Shown piece by piece: positions 1 to 5,562 of a stretch of 5,796 nt of DNA. The notes below the pieces were generated by a model, which was not told the DNA's origin, ran no database searches, and saw only the letters and a list, made by a program, of their open reading frames with translations. Within the stretch, counting starts at the first letter, position 1. Every line of letters starts with the position of its first letter. The stretch is from NCBI GenBank assembly GCA_005879255.1, contig VBKY01000395.1, positions 1 through 5,796 on the forward strand, written 5' to 3'. The DNA is from Deltaproteobacteria bacterium (GTDB lineage Bacteria > Desulfobacterota_B > Binatia > UBA9968). The position numbers and the translations under genes were made by a program.

Positions 1-1
1 C

Positions 2-163
2 GCTCGTTACGTCGACAAAATTTTAAAGGGAGCCAAGCCCGCCGAGATTCCTGTAGAGCAGCCAATGAAGTTTGAGCTGGTGATCAATCTCAAAACAGCA
101 AAGCAGATCGGTGTGACTATTTCGCAGTCAGTGCTTTACCGCGCGGATAAGGTCATCAAGTGA
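2..163 (+). CDS. ABC transporter substrate-binding protein, C-terminal fragment
   Basis: This is the last 53 codons of a gene that begins left of the window, ending in TGA at 161-163. The peptide carries [19 protein letters not shown] and then [17 protein letters not shown], ending RADKVIK. That is the typical C-terminus of the ABC_sub_bind family (COG2984, PF04392), periplasmic binding proteins of ABC importers: the 'KGAKPA-hydrophobic-PVEQP' stretch, the 'hINLKTAK..G' segment and the final 'RADxVI'. The family is often annotated for branched-chain amino acid or tryptophan/tyrosine-like ligands, but this fragment does not show the substrate. No permease or ATPase gene follows on this side. 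I see no convincing terminator after the stop; the GCGC-TATT-GCGC hairpin at 205-216 is too short to call. Confidence 0.85.
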   Translation, partial: ARYVDKILKGAKPAEIPVEQPMKFELVINLKTAKQIGVTISQSVLYRADKVIK

Positions 164-347
164 TTGTCCACCGCCACTGCACCACGCCTTGTTAATCAGG
201 TCCGGCGCTATTGCGCGTCGTTTCCTCCACTAACCAGGCTAGATCTTTGCCACTATAAACCGATACGTTGAAGCCTTCGATAGCCCGAAAAGTGGCTGCC
301 TGGAAAGACCGTTGTTTCCGCCTATTCCTGGCGCTACGCTCATCCTC

Positions 348-500
348 ATGACGCGCGGTAATCCTGTCTTGTGCCCGCTTTGCGATAGCGCAAAGGTTAG
401 ATTAAGGCACCGACCGAATGGGTTGGAGCGGGTTCTTTCTTTCGTTGGGATCAGGGCGTTTCGCTGCAGAGGGTCCGAAAGGGGTCAAGTCTTTTGTTGA
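348..500 (+). pseudogene. Small zinc-ribbon protein, 3' end broken at transposase remnant
   Basis: The 50-codon frame reads MTRGNPVLCPLCDSAKVRLR, then a segment with LERVLSFVGI, then FRCRGSERGQVFC and a stop. It resembles a common family of very short zinc-ribbon proteins with the pattern CPxC-S-x-VR, an 'E-x-LLSL' core and an RCxxC-x-x-RF end. The first Cys pair (CPLC) is intact. In the second pair the final Cys position reads Ser (RCRGS), and the usual basic-aromatic tail is missing. The frame also runs across the transposase 3' end, whose stop codon lies at 485-487 on the other strand. I infer the gene was interrupted or eroded by the element, with the junction near 470-485. ATG 348 gives the family-like N-terminus but has no clear ribosome binding site. 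A TTG at 312 has GGAAAG upstream and would add 12 residues. Function unknown. Confidence 0.45.
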
Positions 501-501
501 C
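484..501. repeat. Short inverted repeat at the transposase 3' end
   Basis: GTCAA at 484-488 is complementary to TTGAC at 497-501 with an 8-base spacer. The repeat covers the last four codons and stop of the Y1 transposase remnant. Y1 enzymes recognise single-strand hairpins near the ends of their elements, so this may be part of the original end structure. The stem is only 5 bp, so chance is possible. Confidence 0.35.
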
Positions 502-1042
502 AGAACTCCCGCACCAACCTTTCAATTTGATCTCTAAATCCCTTCTCCTTCTCCATCTTCGTCTGTACGCCGTGGCAACACCAGCCCACCGCACTATAAC
601 TTCCCAGTCCAAACAGCCTCGCCGTCTCCCGAAGCGTCTGATCGCAACAGTGCCGCACCAAATACATTGCCACCTTCCGCGCCTCGTTCTCTTTACCCCG
701 TACTCCCTGAACAACTTCCTCTCTGGATATTCGGTAGCTCTCGGCTACTCGCCGGATTACGTTCTGCGCACTCGTTTGCACCCCCCGCCGTTGGTAACGT
801 GGATGCTCTTTGACTAACTGCCCTAGCGGCTTTCTTATCCGCTCGACGAATTCTTCTCCTCCTAGCACCGGACTCTGGCGACCGGACTCATAAAATTGCT
901 CCAGGGCTTCTTCGTTTCCTGACAGGACAAACTCGTGGAAGGCTTTACTCCCACCTACCTGTTTCAATACCGCGTCGGTGTTGAGCCACGGCGGCTGGGT
1001 TTTCGTTTGGAGATAATGACGGTGACTGCTCCAACGGTGCAC
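485..1042 (-). pseudogene. Y1 (HUH) transposase with DnaA-like C-terminal domain, N-terminally truncated
   Basis: The frame encodes 185 residues from an apparent GTG at 1042 down to TGA at 487-485. Its first residues, HRWSSHRHYL, match the 'Y-x-WSSH-x-x-Y-L' motif that follows the nuclease domain in IS200-like/REP-type Y1 transposases. Next come PPWLNTDAVL, the conserved FYESGRQSPVLGGEEFVERI (about 50-69), PRYQRR (81-86), and a DnaA domain IV-like helix-turn-helix at about 115-165 containing GKENEARKVAMYL and GSYSAVGWCCHGV. Complete relatives are roughly 300 residues. The missing first 110-120 residues would hold the HUH histidines and the catalytic tyrosine. In frame, an upstream TAG sits at 1079-1081, and no frame upstream resembles the missing domain. 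The protein is therefore almost certainly inactive. The QQKT ending, with the stop inside a short inverted repeat, looks like the authentic 3' end of the element. Confidence 0.85.
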
Positions 1043-1400
1043 CCTGTTTGCTGGCGGATCTGATTTGCCCCCGTACGCCTACCATCGAGAATAGCATAGC
1101 GAATAAGACCAGACCTTTTCCTCTGAATTGGCGTCGTTTCTTACTCGTGGATGGATTCGAATTGTTGCCGGTTATTGTTTTGGCAAAGTCGTGGAAAGCT
1201 AAAAATTGTCCCGTGTTTTCTGGTAGTTAGAGATGCTACGAGAATCGCAATACCGTCGTCTTGTTCTATTCCCTCCATATGGTCCGCCCTGTTCCGGTAT
1301 GGAATCATTGTGAAGCGAGAGTTCTACAGAAAACTCCGGAGCAGCGACGTGCCAATGGATTTCCTCAATGCAACCCGGCGGAGGCGATTTCTTTGGCGCC
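1043..1400. other. Non-coding or decayed stretch, no supported gene
   Basis: About 360 bases lie between the broken end of the transposase and the first promoter candidate. Frames of 60-100 codons exist on both strands, but none has a recognisable domain, conserved motif or ribosome binding site. I looked on the - strand for the missing HUH nuclease half of the transposase in all three frames and did not find it. This is probably debris from past insertion and deletion events. Confidence 0.5.
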
Positions 1401-1429
1401 TTGACAAAAGTACTCGAAAAAATTACAAA
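1401..1429 (+). promoter_or_regulatory. Candidate sigma70-like promoter upstream of the sensor cluster
   Basis: A perfect -35 hexamer TTGACA (1401-1406) is followed by a 17-base spacer rich in A and then TACAAA (1424-1429), which matches four of six positions of the -10 consensus. Transcription would start near 1436, giving a leader of about 315 nt before the sensor gene at 1751 and reading through the possible small gene at 1573. No other + strand candidate between here and 1751 has a matching -35 and -10 pair. Confidence 0.4.
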
Positions 1430-1536
1430 TTGTTCCTTCTCGCACCATCTTCGTGACGGCAAACTAGTCTTTACTGCGCAGGCCCTTGACGTCTTCTCGA
1501 TCACCGGAACAACAAACGGGTTAGGTCTGCGAGCTT

Positions 1537-1555
1537 CGCGATCGACATAATCGCG
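1537..1555. repeat. Palindrome CGCGAT-N7-ATCGCG
   Basis: A perfect 6-bp inverted repeat with a 7-base spacer covers a CATAAT hexamer (1546-1551) that resembles a -10 box, and it lies just upstream of a strong Shine-Dalgarno at 1559-1564. A dyad of this size over a possible -10 fits a dimeric repressor site, but it could equally form an RNA hairpin in the leader. No -35 is found at a proper distance from CATAAT. Confidence 0.3.
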
Positions 1556-1572
1556 TCGAGGAGGATAGGGGA

Positions 1573-1686
1573 ATGACCGAACTTCCCAGGTGTCAAAACC
1601 TAATTTGGCTTTTGAGGGAGGCCTTACTGCGGGTTACCGGTGAAATTTTGCGTCAAACGAAGAGAGCCGTTTCCGGAAGACCATGA
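1573..1686 (+). CDS. Possible small protein of 37 residues, unknown function
   Basis: An ATG at 1573 is preceded by AGGAGG (1559-1564) at an ideal 8-base spacing, one of the best ribosome binding sites in the window. The frame reads MTELPRCQNLIWLLREALL and then RVTGEILRQTKRAVSGRP before TGA at 1684-1686. The middle (about residues 9-31) alternates hydrophobic and charged residues like an amphipathic helix, and the tail is basic. It has no signal peptide and no family I recognise. It sits 64 bases upstream of the HAMP sensor, downstream of the candidate promoter at 1401-1429, so it could be the first gene of that transcript or a translated leader. Evidence rests only on the ribosome binding site and position, and a chance frame of this length is quite possible. 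Confidence 0.35.
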   Translation: MTELPRCQNLIWLLREALLRVTGEILRQTKRAVSGRP

Positions 1687-1750
1687 TAAGCGAAAATGGC
1701 TACCCTAAACGCTAATGTGAGTACACTTTATATTTATAAAGGAATGAAAA

Positions 1751-2503
1751 ATGAATCAGGAGTCACGACGTATCGGCCTTAAATGGAAGGTCGGTGGAAT
1801 CTGTACAGGCGTGATGCTCGTCTTGGGCATTCTTGTGATTGCCGCGGTCTATCAGCTCACCCATGCCACGCTGCGTGATCAACTCCAGAAGCGCGCCGTG
1901 GCGATAGCCACCAATTTCAGTGATGCGGCCGCAGGACATCTCGCCAGCAAAAATCTTCTCGCGATTCACGCTCTCGCAAGAAAGTATACGCTTCTCGACA
2001 GCGTGGCTTACGTCTTTGTCGAAGATGGTCAAGGAGAGATCGTTGCTCATACTTTCGGAGCTTTTCCCGACGAACTTCGACGAGAACTTTCTCCGGGCCC
2101 TAAGCGACAGGTCCAACAACGAGAATTAGCATTGGCGGAAAGAGGTGTCTATGAAACCGCCGTGCCGATCCTCGAGGGACAAATGGGAATCGTGCATGTG
2201 GGCTTTTGGGCCGATGCCGTACAAGCAGAGATCCGACGCGCGCTCGTTCCAATTCTCGGGATCATTGCACTTGTGCCGCTTGGCGGTGCACTTCTGTCGT
2301 TTCTCCTGGTTCACTGGATTGTTCGACCGCTCGTCGGCCTAACCGAAATCGCCAATCAGATAACGAGGGGCGACCTCGAAACGTCAGTCGGCGGAGAGTG
2401 TGTAACGTCGCGTGACGAAATTGGCGACTTGGCCCGTTCTCTGGAGTGCATGCGTTCAAGCCTCAGAGCGGCGATGTTGCGTCTCGGTCGAAAAGTAGCG
2501 TGA
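1751..2503 (+). CDS. Membrane sensor: Cache-like periplasmic domain plus terminal HAMP, no output domain
   Basis: This 250-residue protein starts at ATG 1751 behind AAAGGA (1738-1743). It has a short basic cytoplasmic tail, membrane segment 1 at about 14-36, a periplasmic domain at about 37-163, membrane segment 2 at about 165-190 and a HAMP domain at about 190-243. The periplasmic part has the single-Cache pattern: a long first helix, YVFVEDGQGEIVAHTF (87-102) and ETAVPILEGQMGIVHVGF (135-152). HAMP hallmarks are visible: Pro193, RGDLE (206-210) and DEIGDLARSL (222-231). Such proteins normally continue into a kinase, cyclase or methyl-accepting domain, but here the stop comes about seven residues after HAMP. 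A clean stop, with a spaced ribosome binding site for the next gene, argues for a genuinely short protein. It is probably cotranscribed with the binding protein 37 bases downstream and may pass a periplasmic signal to a separate partner by helix contact. Confidence 0.85.
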   Translation: MNQESRRIGLKWKVGGICTGVMLVLGILVIAAVYQLTHATLRDQLQKRAVAIATNFSDAAAGHLASKNLLAIHALARKYTLLDSVAYVFVEDGQGEIVAHTFGAFPDELRRELSPGPKRQVQQRELALAERGVYETAVPILEGQMGIVHVGFWADAVQAEIRRALVPILGIIALVPLGGALLSFLLVHWIVRPLVGLTEIANQITRGDLETSVGGECVTSRDEIGDLARSLECMRSSLRAAMLRLGRKVA

Positions 2504-2540
2504 GTCATTATCTTCGCATTATCTTCGAAGGAGAAAGAAA

Positions 2541-3872
2541 ATGCATATTCAATACGCACGAAGCGATAGTTGGTTGCTGATTTTGGCTTTGCTTTTAATA
2601 CTCTTCCTGCCCACTGCGCTTATTGCTGCCGAGAGCGTGCCAGAGCGTCCGCTGGAGAAAGTCACGATCGCCTACAGCTCTCTTTCGGCCAACATGGCGC
2701 CTTTGTGGATTACTCACGAACGCGGTTTTTTTCGTAAATACGGCCTCGATGCGCAGCTCGTTTTTATCGAAAGTGGCAGCACGACCGTGCAAAGCCTGAC
2801 CTCCAAAGATGTCGCCTTCGCCCAGATGGCGGGCGCCGGGGTGCTTCAAAGTCGCCTTCGCGGGTCGGACGTCGTCATGATCGCGGGAGTAATCAATACA
2901 CTTACGTTTAAGTTTTACGTTGACAAGAACATCAAGCAACCAGACCAGTTGAAAGGGAAAACAGTGGCGGTTACGCGTTATGGCTCCTCCACTGACTTCG
3001 CCTTGCGTTACGCGCTCGAAAGATATGGTCTTACACCCGAAAAAGACGTCGCGATCCTGGAGGCCGGCAACATGCCGGCCATGGTTGCCTCCCTCGAAAG
3101 CGGAAAGATCCAGGGCGCAATATTGTCATCGCCGTTCACTCTGAGGGCCAAAAACATGGGATTTCCGCTGATGGCCGATCTTCAGATGCTTGGGCTCGAG
3201 TACCAACACACCGGTTTGGCGACGACTCAGGCGTTAATCAAATCCCGGCCCGACTTGGTCCGCAATGCGATGAAAGCTTACGTCGAAGGAATCCACTACT
3301 ACAAAACCCACCGCGCCGAGTCCTTGGCCATCCTCGCAAAATATCTGAAAACCAACAACGCCGAAGTATTGACGGAAGTTTACGAGGATATCGGGCTCAG
3401 GCTAACGGCTGAGAAACCGTATCCTACGTTGCGCGGAATCGGGATTATGCTACGGGAAATAGCTGCAACAAACCCCAAAACCGCCGCAGCGCGGCCTGAG
3501 GACTTTGTCGACCTGACCTTCATCAAAGAGCTGGATAGCTCTGGGTTTATCGACCGGCTCTACAAAACTACACCCATCGTGGCGAAGCGCGACGACCAAC
3601 GCTCTCCATCGGGTCCTGCCGTTGTTAAAGAGAAATCAGCGCTTACCGGTGAGAAAACAAAACCGGCTATGGCAGCGGCAAAACCGTTTGGCTCTACACT
3701 TGCGGAGGGGTCGCGGGAACATATCGTGGCCGTCGGCGACACATTGAGCCATATCGCTCTTGCCTATTACGGAAATGCAATGAAATGGGAAAACATTTAC
3801 CAAGCGAATAAAACCACAATGAAAAATCCACATTACTTATACGTCGGACAGAAGATCCTTCTTCCTTCTTAG
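2541..3872 (+). CDS. Secreted NMT1/SsuA-like substrate-binding protein fused to a C-terminal LysM domain
   Basis: The protein has 443 residues, with ATG 2541 preceded by GAAGGAG. A signal peptide occupies about 1-30 (hydrophobic core LLILALLLILFLPTALIAA), so it is exported. Residues about 38-350 are an NMT1/SsuA-type periplasmic binding fold: VTIAYSSLSANMAPLWITHE, then RGFFRKYGLDAQLVFIESGS, a KQPDQLKGKTVAVTRYGSST segment, and ESGKIQGAILSSPF. Relatives bind sulfonates, nitrate, taurine or thiamine precursors for ABC import; the ligand here is not evident. A polar, Ala/Lys/Pro-rich linker (about 350-393) leads to a LysM domain at 394-443 (HIVAVGDTLSHIALAYYG, then NIYQANK and LYVGQKILLPS), which binds peptidoglycan. 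Most family members are around 320-350 residues and lack LysM. No permease or ATPase genes are adjacent. I infer a wall-tethered ligand sensor working with the upstream HAMP protein, although an orphan importer component is possible. Confidence 0.9.
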   Translation: MHIQYARSDSWLLILALLLILFLPTALIAAESVPERPLEKVTIAYSSLSANMAPLWITHERGFFRKYGLDAQLVFIESGSTTVQSLTSKDVAFAQMAGAGVLQSRLRGSDVVMIAGVINTLTFKFYVDKNIKQPDQLKGKTVAVTRYGSSTDFALRYALERYGLTPEKDVAILEAGNMPAMVASLESGKIQGAILSSPFTLRAKNMGFPLMADLQMLGLEYQHTGLATTQALIKSRPDLVRNAMKAYVEGIHYYKTHRAESLAILAKYLKTNNAEVLTEVYEDIGLRLTAEKPYPTLRGIGIMLREIAATNPKTAAARPEDFVDLTFIKELDSSGFIDRLYKTTPIVAKRDDQRSPSGPAVVKEKSALTGEKTKPAMAAAKPFGSTLAEGSREHIVAVGDTLSHIALAYYGNAMKWENIYQANKTTMKNPHYLYVGQKILLPS

Positions 3873-3965
3873 TCAATGCGGATCGTACGAGAACAGTGAC
3901 CGGCGGACAGGTTGCGGAGATCTCCCGATCAACAACAGATGATGAAAGAGAACATTGGAGGACTT

Positions 3966-4895
3966 ATGAGCAGAGTCTATAACTCTCTGAAGCTAAAAAT
4001 ACAGGACACCTTACAGTGGGGCAAAATCAATTCTATGCCCTTGGCTCGAGTAAAAAGCACTAATGCTTTAAGTTTAAACCATGAAATGGAAGGGCTCGAG
4101 AAACTTGTTGCGGACAGGATCGGTAAGCTGAAGGCAGCGGTGAAGGCAGGTGAAGCAATGGTAGAGGAGGCCCGGCAAGCCGAGCACCTCGTCTGTAATC
4201 GCAAAGCAGACATTGCTGCGTTGGAGGCTAAGCTCAAAGAGAGGGAGGAGACTATCCAGAGAAAAGATTCTTCCCGCCAAGCGCTCGAATCCGAGCTTAA
4301 GGAGAAAGAAAAACTCACCCGCCAGAAAGACTCGACCATCAAGGAGCTGGAACAAAAGCTGGCTGCCACGGTGCAACAATTTGAAGGCATGGCGAAAGAC
4401 AAACAGGAGCTTTTGACACGCCGAGATGCGGAGATAAACGATCTCAAGTCACAGTTGAAACGGCTGACGAAAGGGATCGGCGAGATGTCTTCCTTTTTCA
4501 GGCAGGCAGAAGCTTTGGCGGATATCGAGGGGCAAGATGTCAGCACAGCTGCTCAGAATGAACCTGTGGACGAAGTAGAAGAGAAACCGGTCGCGGTCCA
4601 ATCCAACATTGCGAGAGTCACGCCCATTGTAGCGGACGCGGCGGGAGAGATGGTATCGCCGGAGATATTTCAGCGTATAATCAATGAGCTTGCCGAGGTT
4701 ACGAATGTCATGGCCCTGCTCGCATCACTATTTGTTCATAAGCAAGCAAAGGCTCTCGGCGAATCGGTTGAAAAATTTCCCAGGACGCGACTTCCAGAAC
4801 TTCTTGAGGGCCTTGTCAAAGAGATATCAGATGAGAACCGGCAAATCGATTTTCGCCAACGATTAGCCCAGAGCGCACAAATTACCTTAAATTAA
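3966..4895 (+). CDS. Coiled-coil protein of unknown function
   Basis: This 309-residue protein starts at ATG 3966 behind GGAGGA (3957-3962, only 3 bases of spacing). In-frame ATGs at 3939 and 3942 and a TTG at 3912 have no better site. It has no signal peptide or membrane segment, so it is probably cytoplasmic. It opens with MSRVYNSLK, resembling the 'MSRIYDALKKA' start of some polysaccharide-export kinases, though no kinase motif follows. Residues about 40-170 are highly charged with heptad-like spacing and include two adjacent 21-residue repeats (86-106 LEAKLKEREETIQRKDSSRQ and 107-127 LESELKEKEKLTRQKDSTIK). An acidic spacer (about 186-212) leads to a helical C-terminal part (about 225-309) with SPEIFQRIINELAEVTNVMA. 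I do not recognise a family. It follows the binding-protein gene by 93 bases without a visible terminator, so cotranscription is likely. Confidence 0.75.
   Translation: MSRVYNSLKLKIQDTLQWGKINSMPLARVKSTNALSLNHEMEGLEKLVADRIGKLKAAVKAGEAMVEEARQAEHLVCNRKADIAALEAKLKEREETIQRKDSSRQALESELKEKEKLTRQKDSTIKELEQKLAATVQQFEGMAKDKQELLTRRDAEINDLKSQLKRLTKGIGEMSSFFRQAEALADIEGQDVSTAAQNEPVDEVEEKPVAVQSNIARVTPIVADAAGEMVSPEIFQRIINELAEVTNVMALLASLFVHKQAKALGESVEKFPRTRLPELLEGLVKEISDENRQIDFRQRLAQSAQITLN
4221..4346 (+). repeat. Two tandem 21-residue coiled-coil repeats
   Basis: Two consecutive 63-base units encode residues 86-106 and 107-127 of the coiled-coil protein. Both follow the pattern LE-x-x-L-K-E-(R/K)-E-x-x-x-x-(R/Q)-K-D-S, that is three heptads each. 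The similarity is clear in protein but not close in DNA, so this is an old duplication or heptad convergence rather than a recent DNA repeat. Confidence 0.6.
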
Positions 4896-4904
4896 CGAAG
4901 AAAG

Positions 4905-4961
4905 CGGGTTGATCGGTAACCTCTTTCGGCATCACGCAGGATACCGGCTTGCCCGTTTTCT
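4905..4961 (+). terminator. Candidate terminator after the coiled-coil gene
   Basis: Ten bases after the TAA, 4905-4918 can pair with 4942-4955 (outer CGGG/CCCG, inner CGGTA/TACCG, with G-U pairs and two mismatches between). The descending arm is followed by TTTTCT (4956-4961). The imperfect stem and 23-base loop make it a weak call, but placement and U-rich tail fit an end for the + strand cluster. Confidence 0.35.
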
Positions 4962-5016
4962 AAGGTCAGCGAAAGGCGTCATTAGAAGGCAGGTTGCAAG
5001 AGGCAAAGACTTTCCT

Positions 5017-5040
5017 GTGAAATAAATTTCTTTATTTCAC
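5017..5040. repeat. Perfect 10-bp inverted repeat between convergent genes
   Basis: GTGAAATAAA (5017-5026) and TTTATTTCAC (5031-5040) are exact reverse complements around a 4-base loop TTTC. The dyad lies between the end of the + strand coiled-coil gene and the terminator of the - strand pilin. It is too AT-rich for a classic intrinsic terminator and neither arm is followed by a long T-run. It could be a bidirectional 3' stabilising hairpin or a protein-binding site; the sequence alone does not decide. Confidence 0.6.
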
Positions 5041-5055
5041 GCGCTACTCGACGAT

Positions 5056-5073
5056 CAAAAAGCCAAGAGGCTT
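5056..5073 (-). terminator. Intrinsic terminator of the Flp pilin gene
   Basis: Read on the - strand, AAGCC-TCTT-GGCTT forms a 5-bp stem with a tetraloop (arms at 5069-5073 and 5060-5064) and runs directly into a stretch of five T (5061-5057). The stem overlaps the pilin stop codon (5074-5072). This arrangement isolates the pilin as a single-gene unit at its 3' end. Confidence 0.7.
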
Positions 5074-5266
5074 AAGTAGACGAAGTACACGCCGACGGCG
5101 TAGCAATGCAAGCGGTGACCTTACTCCAGCCGCTGGCCAACTGGCTACCGATGTTGGTATTTTTAATCGCGACCCAGAAGACTAAGGCTACCAGAACAAC
5201 CATTAAAGTGTACTCAACTAAACCTTGACCATCTTCCTCGACTAACAAACGTTTTAAAAGCTCCAT
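5072..5266 (-). CDS. flp: Flp/Fap-type pilin subunit
   Basis: This 64-residue precursor belongs to the Flp family (PF04964), the major subunit of tight-adherence (Tad) pili. It begins MELLKRLLVEEDG and continues QGLVEYTLMVVLVALVFWVA. A TadV/CpaA-type prepilin peptidase should cut after Gly13, leaving mature Gln14 with the diagnostic Glu18-Tyr19 pair at mature positions 5 and 6, followed by the hydrophobic helix (about 16-34) used for membrane storage and pilus packing. The mature length of 51 residues is typical. The ATG at 5266 has an excellent ribosome binding site, AGGGGGTGA, with about 7 bases of spacing. Two cysteines (53 and 60) near the C-terminus could form a disulfide loop, which is unusual for this family. 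No other tad gene is in the window. Expression probably starts at the promoter at 5672-5699 and passes through the structured leader. Confidence 0.9.
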   Translation of the reverse strand: MELLKRLLVEEDGQGLVEYTLMVVLVALVFWVAIKNTNIGSQLASGWSKVTACIATPSACTSST

Positions 5267-5273
5267 GAGTCGT

Positions 5274-5509
5274 TCACCCCCTTTCTGACGTCCGTGTCCA
5301 AATAGAATACGCAGAATATGTGCCAGTACAAAGAAGCACGTTACCTAACGACTGGATTCTCGACCTGAACTTGTTGATAGGCTCCAGACCTTCGGCCTCG
5401 ACAATAATTGCACGATCATGCGGTCCGCCTGGCGTATAGAAGATGTCTTTGACCTGGATGCCAAGTTTTTGATTTGAGGTCAAAAAGTCAGGCGCGTAGG
5501 AAATCTCTT
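5274..5509 (-). pseudogene. Remnant of a small ferredoxin-like (GYD/DUF3303-like) protein
   Basis: Between the leader terminator and the pilin, an open frame encodes KLGIQVKDIFYTPGGPHDRA, then IIVEAEGLEPINKFRSRIQ and SLGNV. This resembles the second half of small alpha/beta ferredoxin-like proteins (GYD-domain or DUF3303-like): 'LGhxVKxhYhTxG..D..hIVEA', a helix, then 'LGNV'. The expected first 30-35 residues are not recognisable. The frame opens inside the terminator hairpin, and there is no in-frame ATG or ribosome binding site before the conserved part. After LGNV the sequence becomes unlike the family (a stretch with SAYSIWTRTSERG) and ends 8 bases before the pilin start. I read it as a decayed gene or chance resemblance now serving as 5' untranslated region. 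Confidence 0.3.
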
Positions 5510-5511
5510 GA

Positions 5512-5562
5512 AACAAAAAAGCCAGCACACCCTGGCAATGGGTCACCAGAGCAGCTGGCTTT
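5512..5562 (-). terminator. Long hairpin with U-tract in the pilin leader
   Basis: On the - strand, AAAGCCAGC (5562-5554) pairs perfectly with GCTGGCTTT (5526-5518), and the second arm continues into TTTTTTGTTT (5520-5511). Inside the loop, CTCTGGT and GCCAGGG can extend the helix (7 pairs including G-U). The geometry is that of a strong intrinsic terminator, but it lies about 250 bases before the pilin start, so it would either end a separate small RNA or attenuate pilin transcription. Confidence 0.65.

Noticed and set aside
205..216. GCGC-TATT-GCGC hairpin after the first ABC binding-protein gene as a terminator.
   Set aside because: Only a 4-bp stem with no adjacent T-run.
964..1140. A - strand frame with AILDGRRTGANQIRQQTGCT, resembling a helix-turn-helix segment, overlapping the start of the transposase remnant.
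   Set aside because: It begins right after a stop with no start codon, is short, and overlaps the clearly homologous WSSH segment of the transposase in another frame.
1199..1504. Overlapping 101-codon frames on both strands and a 60-codon + frame (1368-1550).
   Set aside because: No domain, motif or ribosome binding site; the two strands compete, and the + strand promoter candidate lies inside.
1727..1740. AT-rich TATATT/TATAAA boxes just before the HAMP gene as a -10 element.
   Set aside because: No -35-like hexamer 16-18 bases upstream, and the box overlaps the ribosome binding site, leaving almost no leader.
3977..4546. A 189-codon Ser/Phe-rich frame on the - strand opposite the coiled-coil gene.
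   Set aside because: It is the antisense shadow of a Lys/Glu-rich coding region, with no homology or ribosome binding site.
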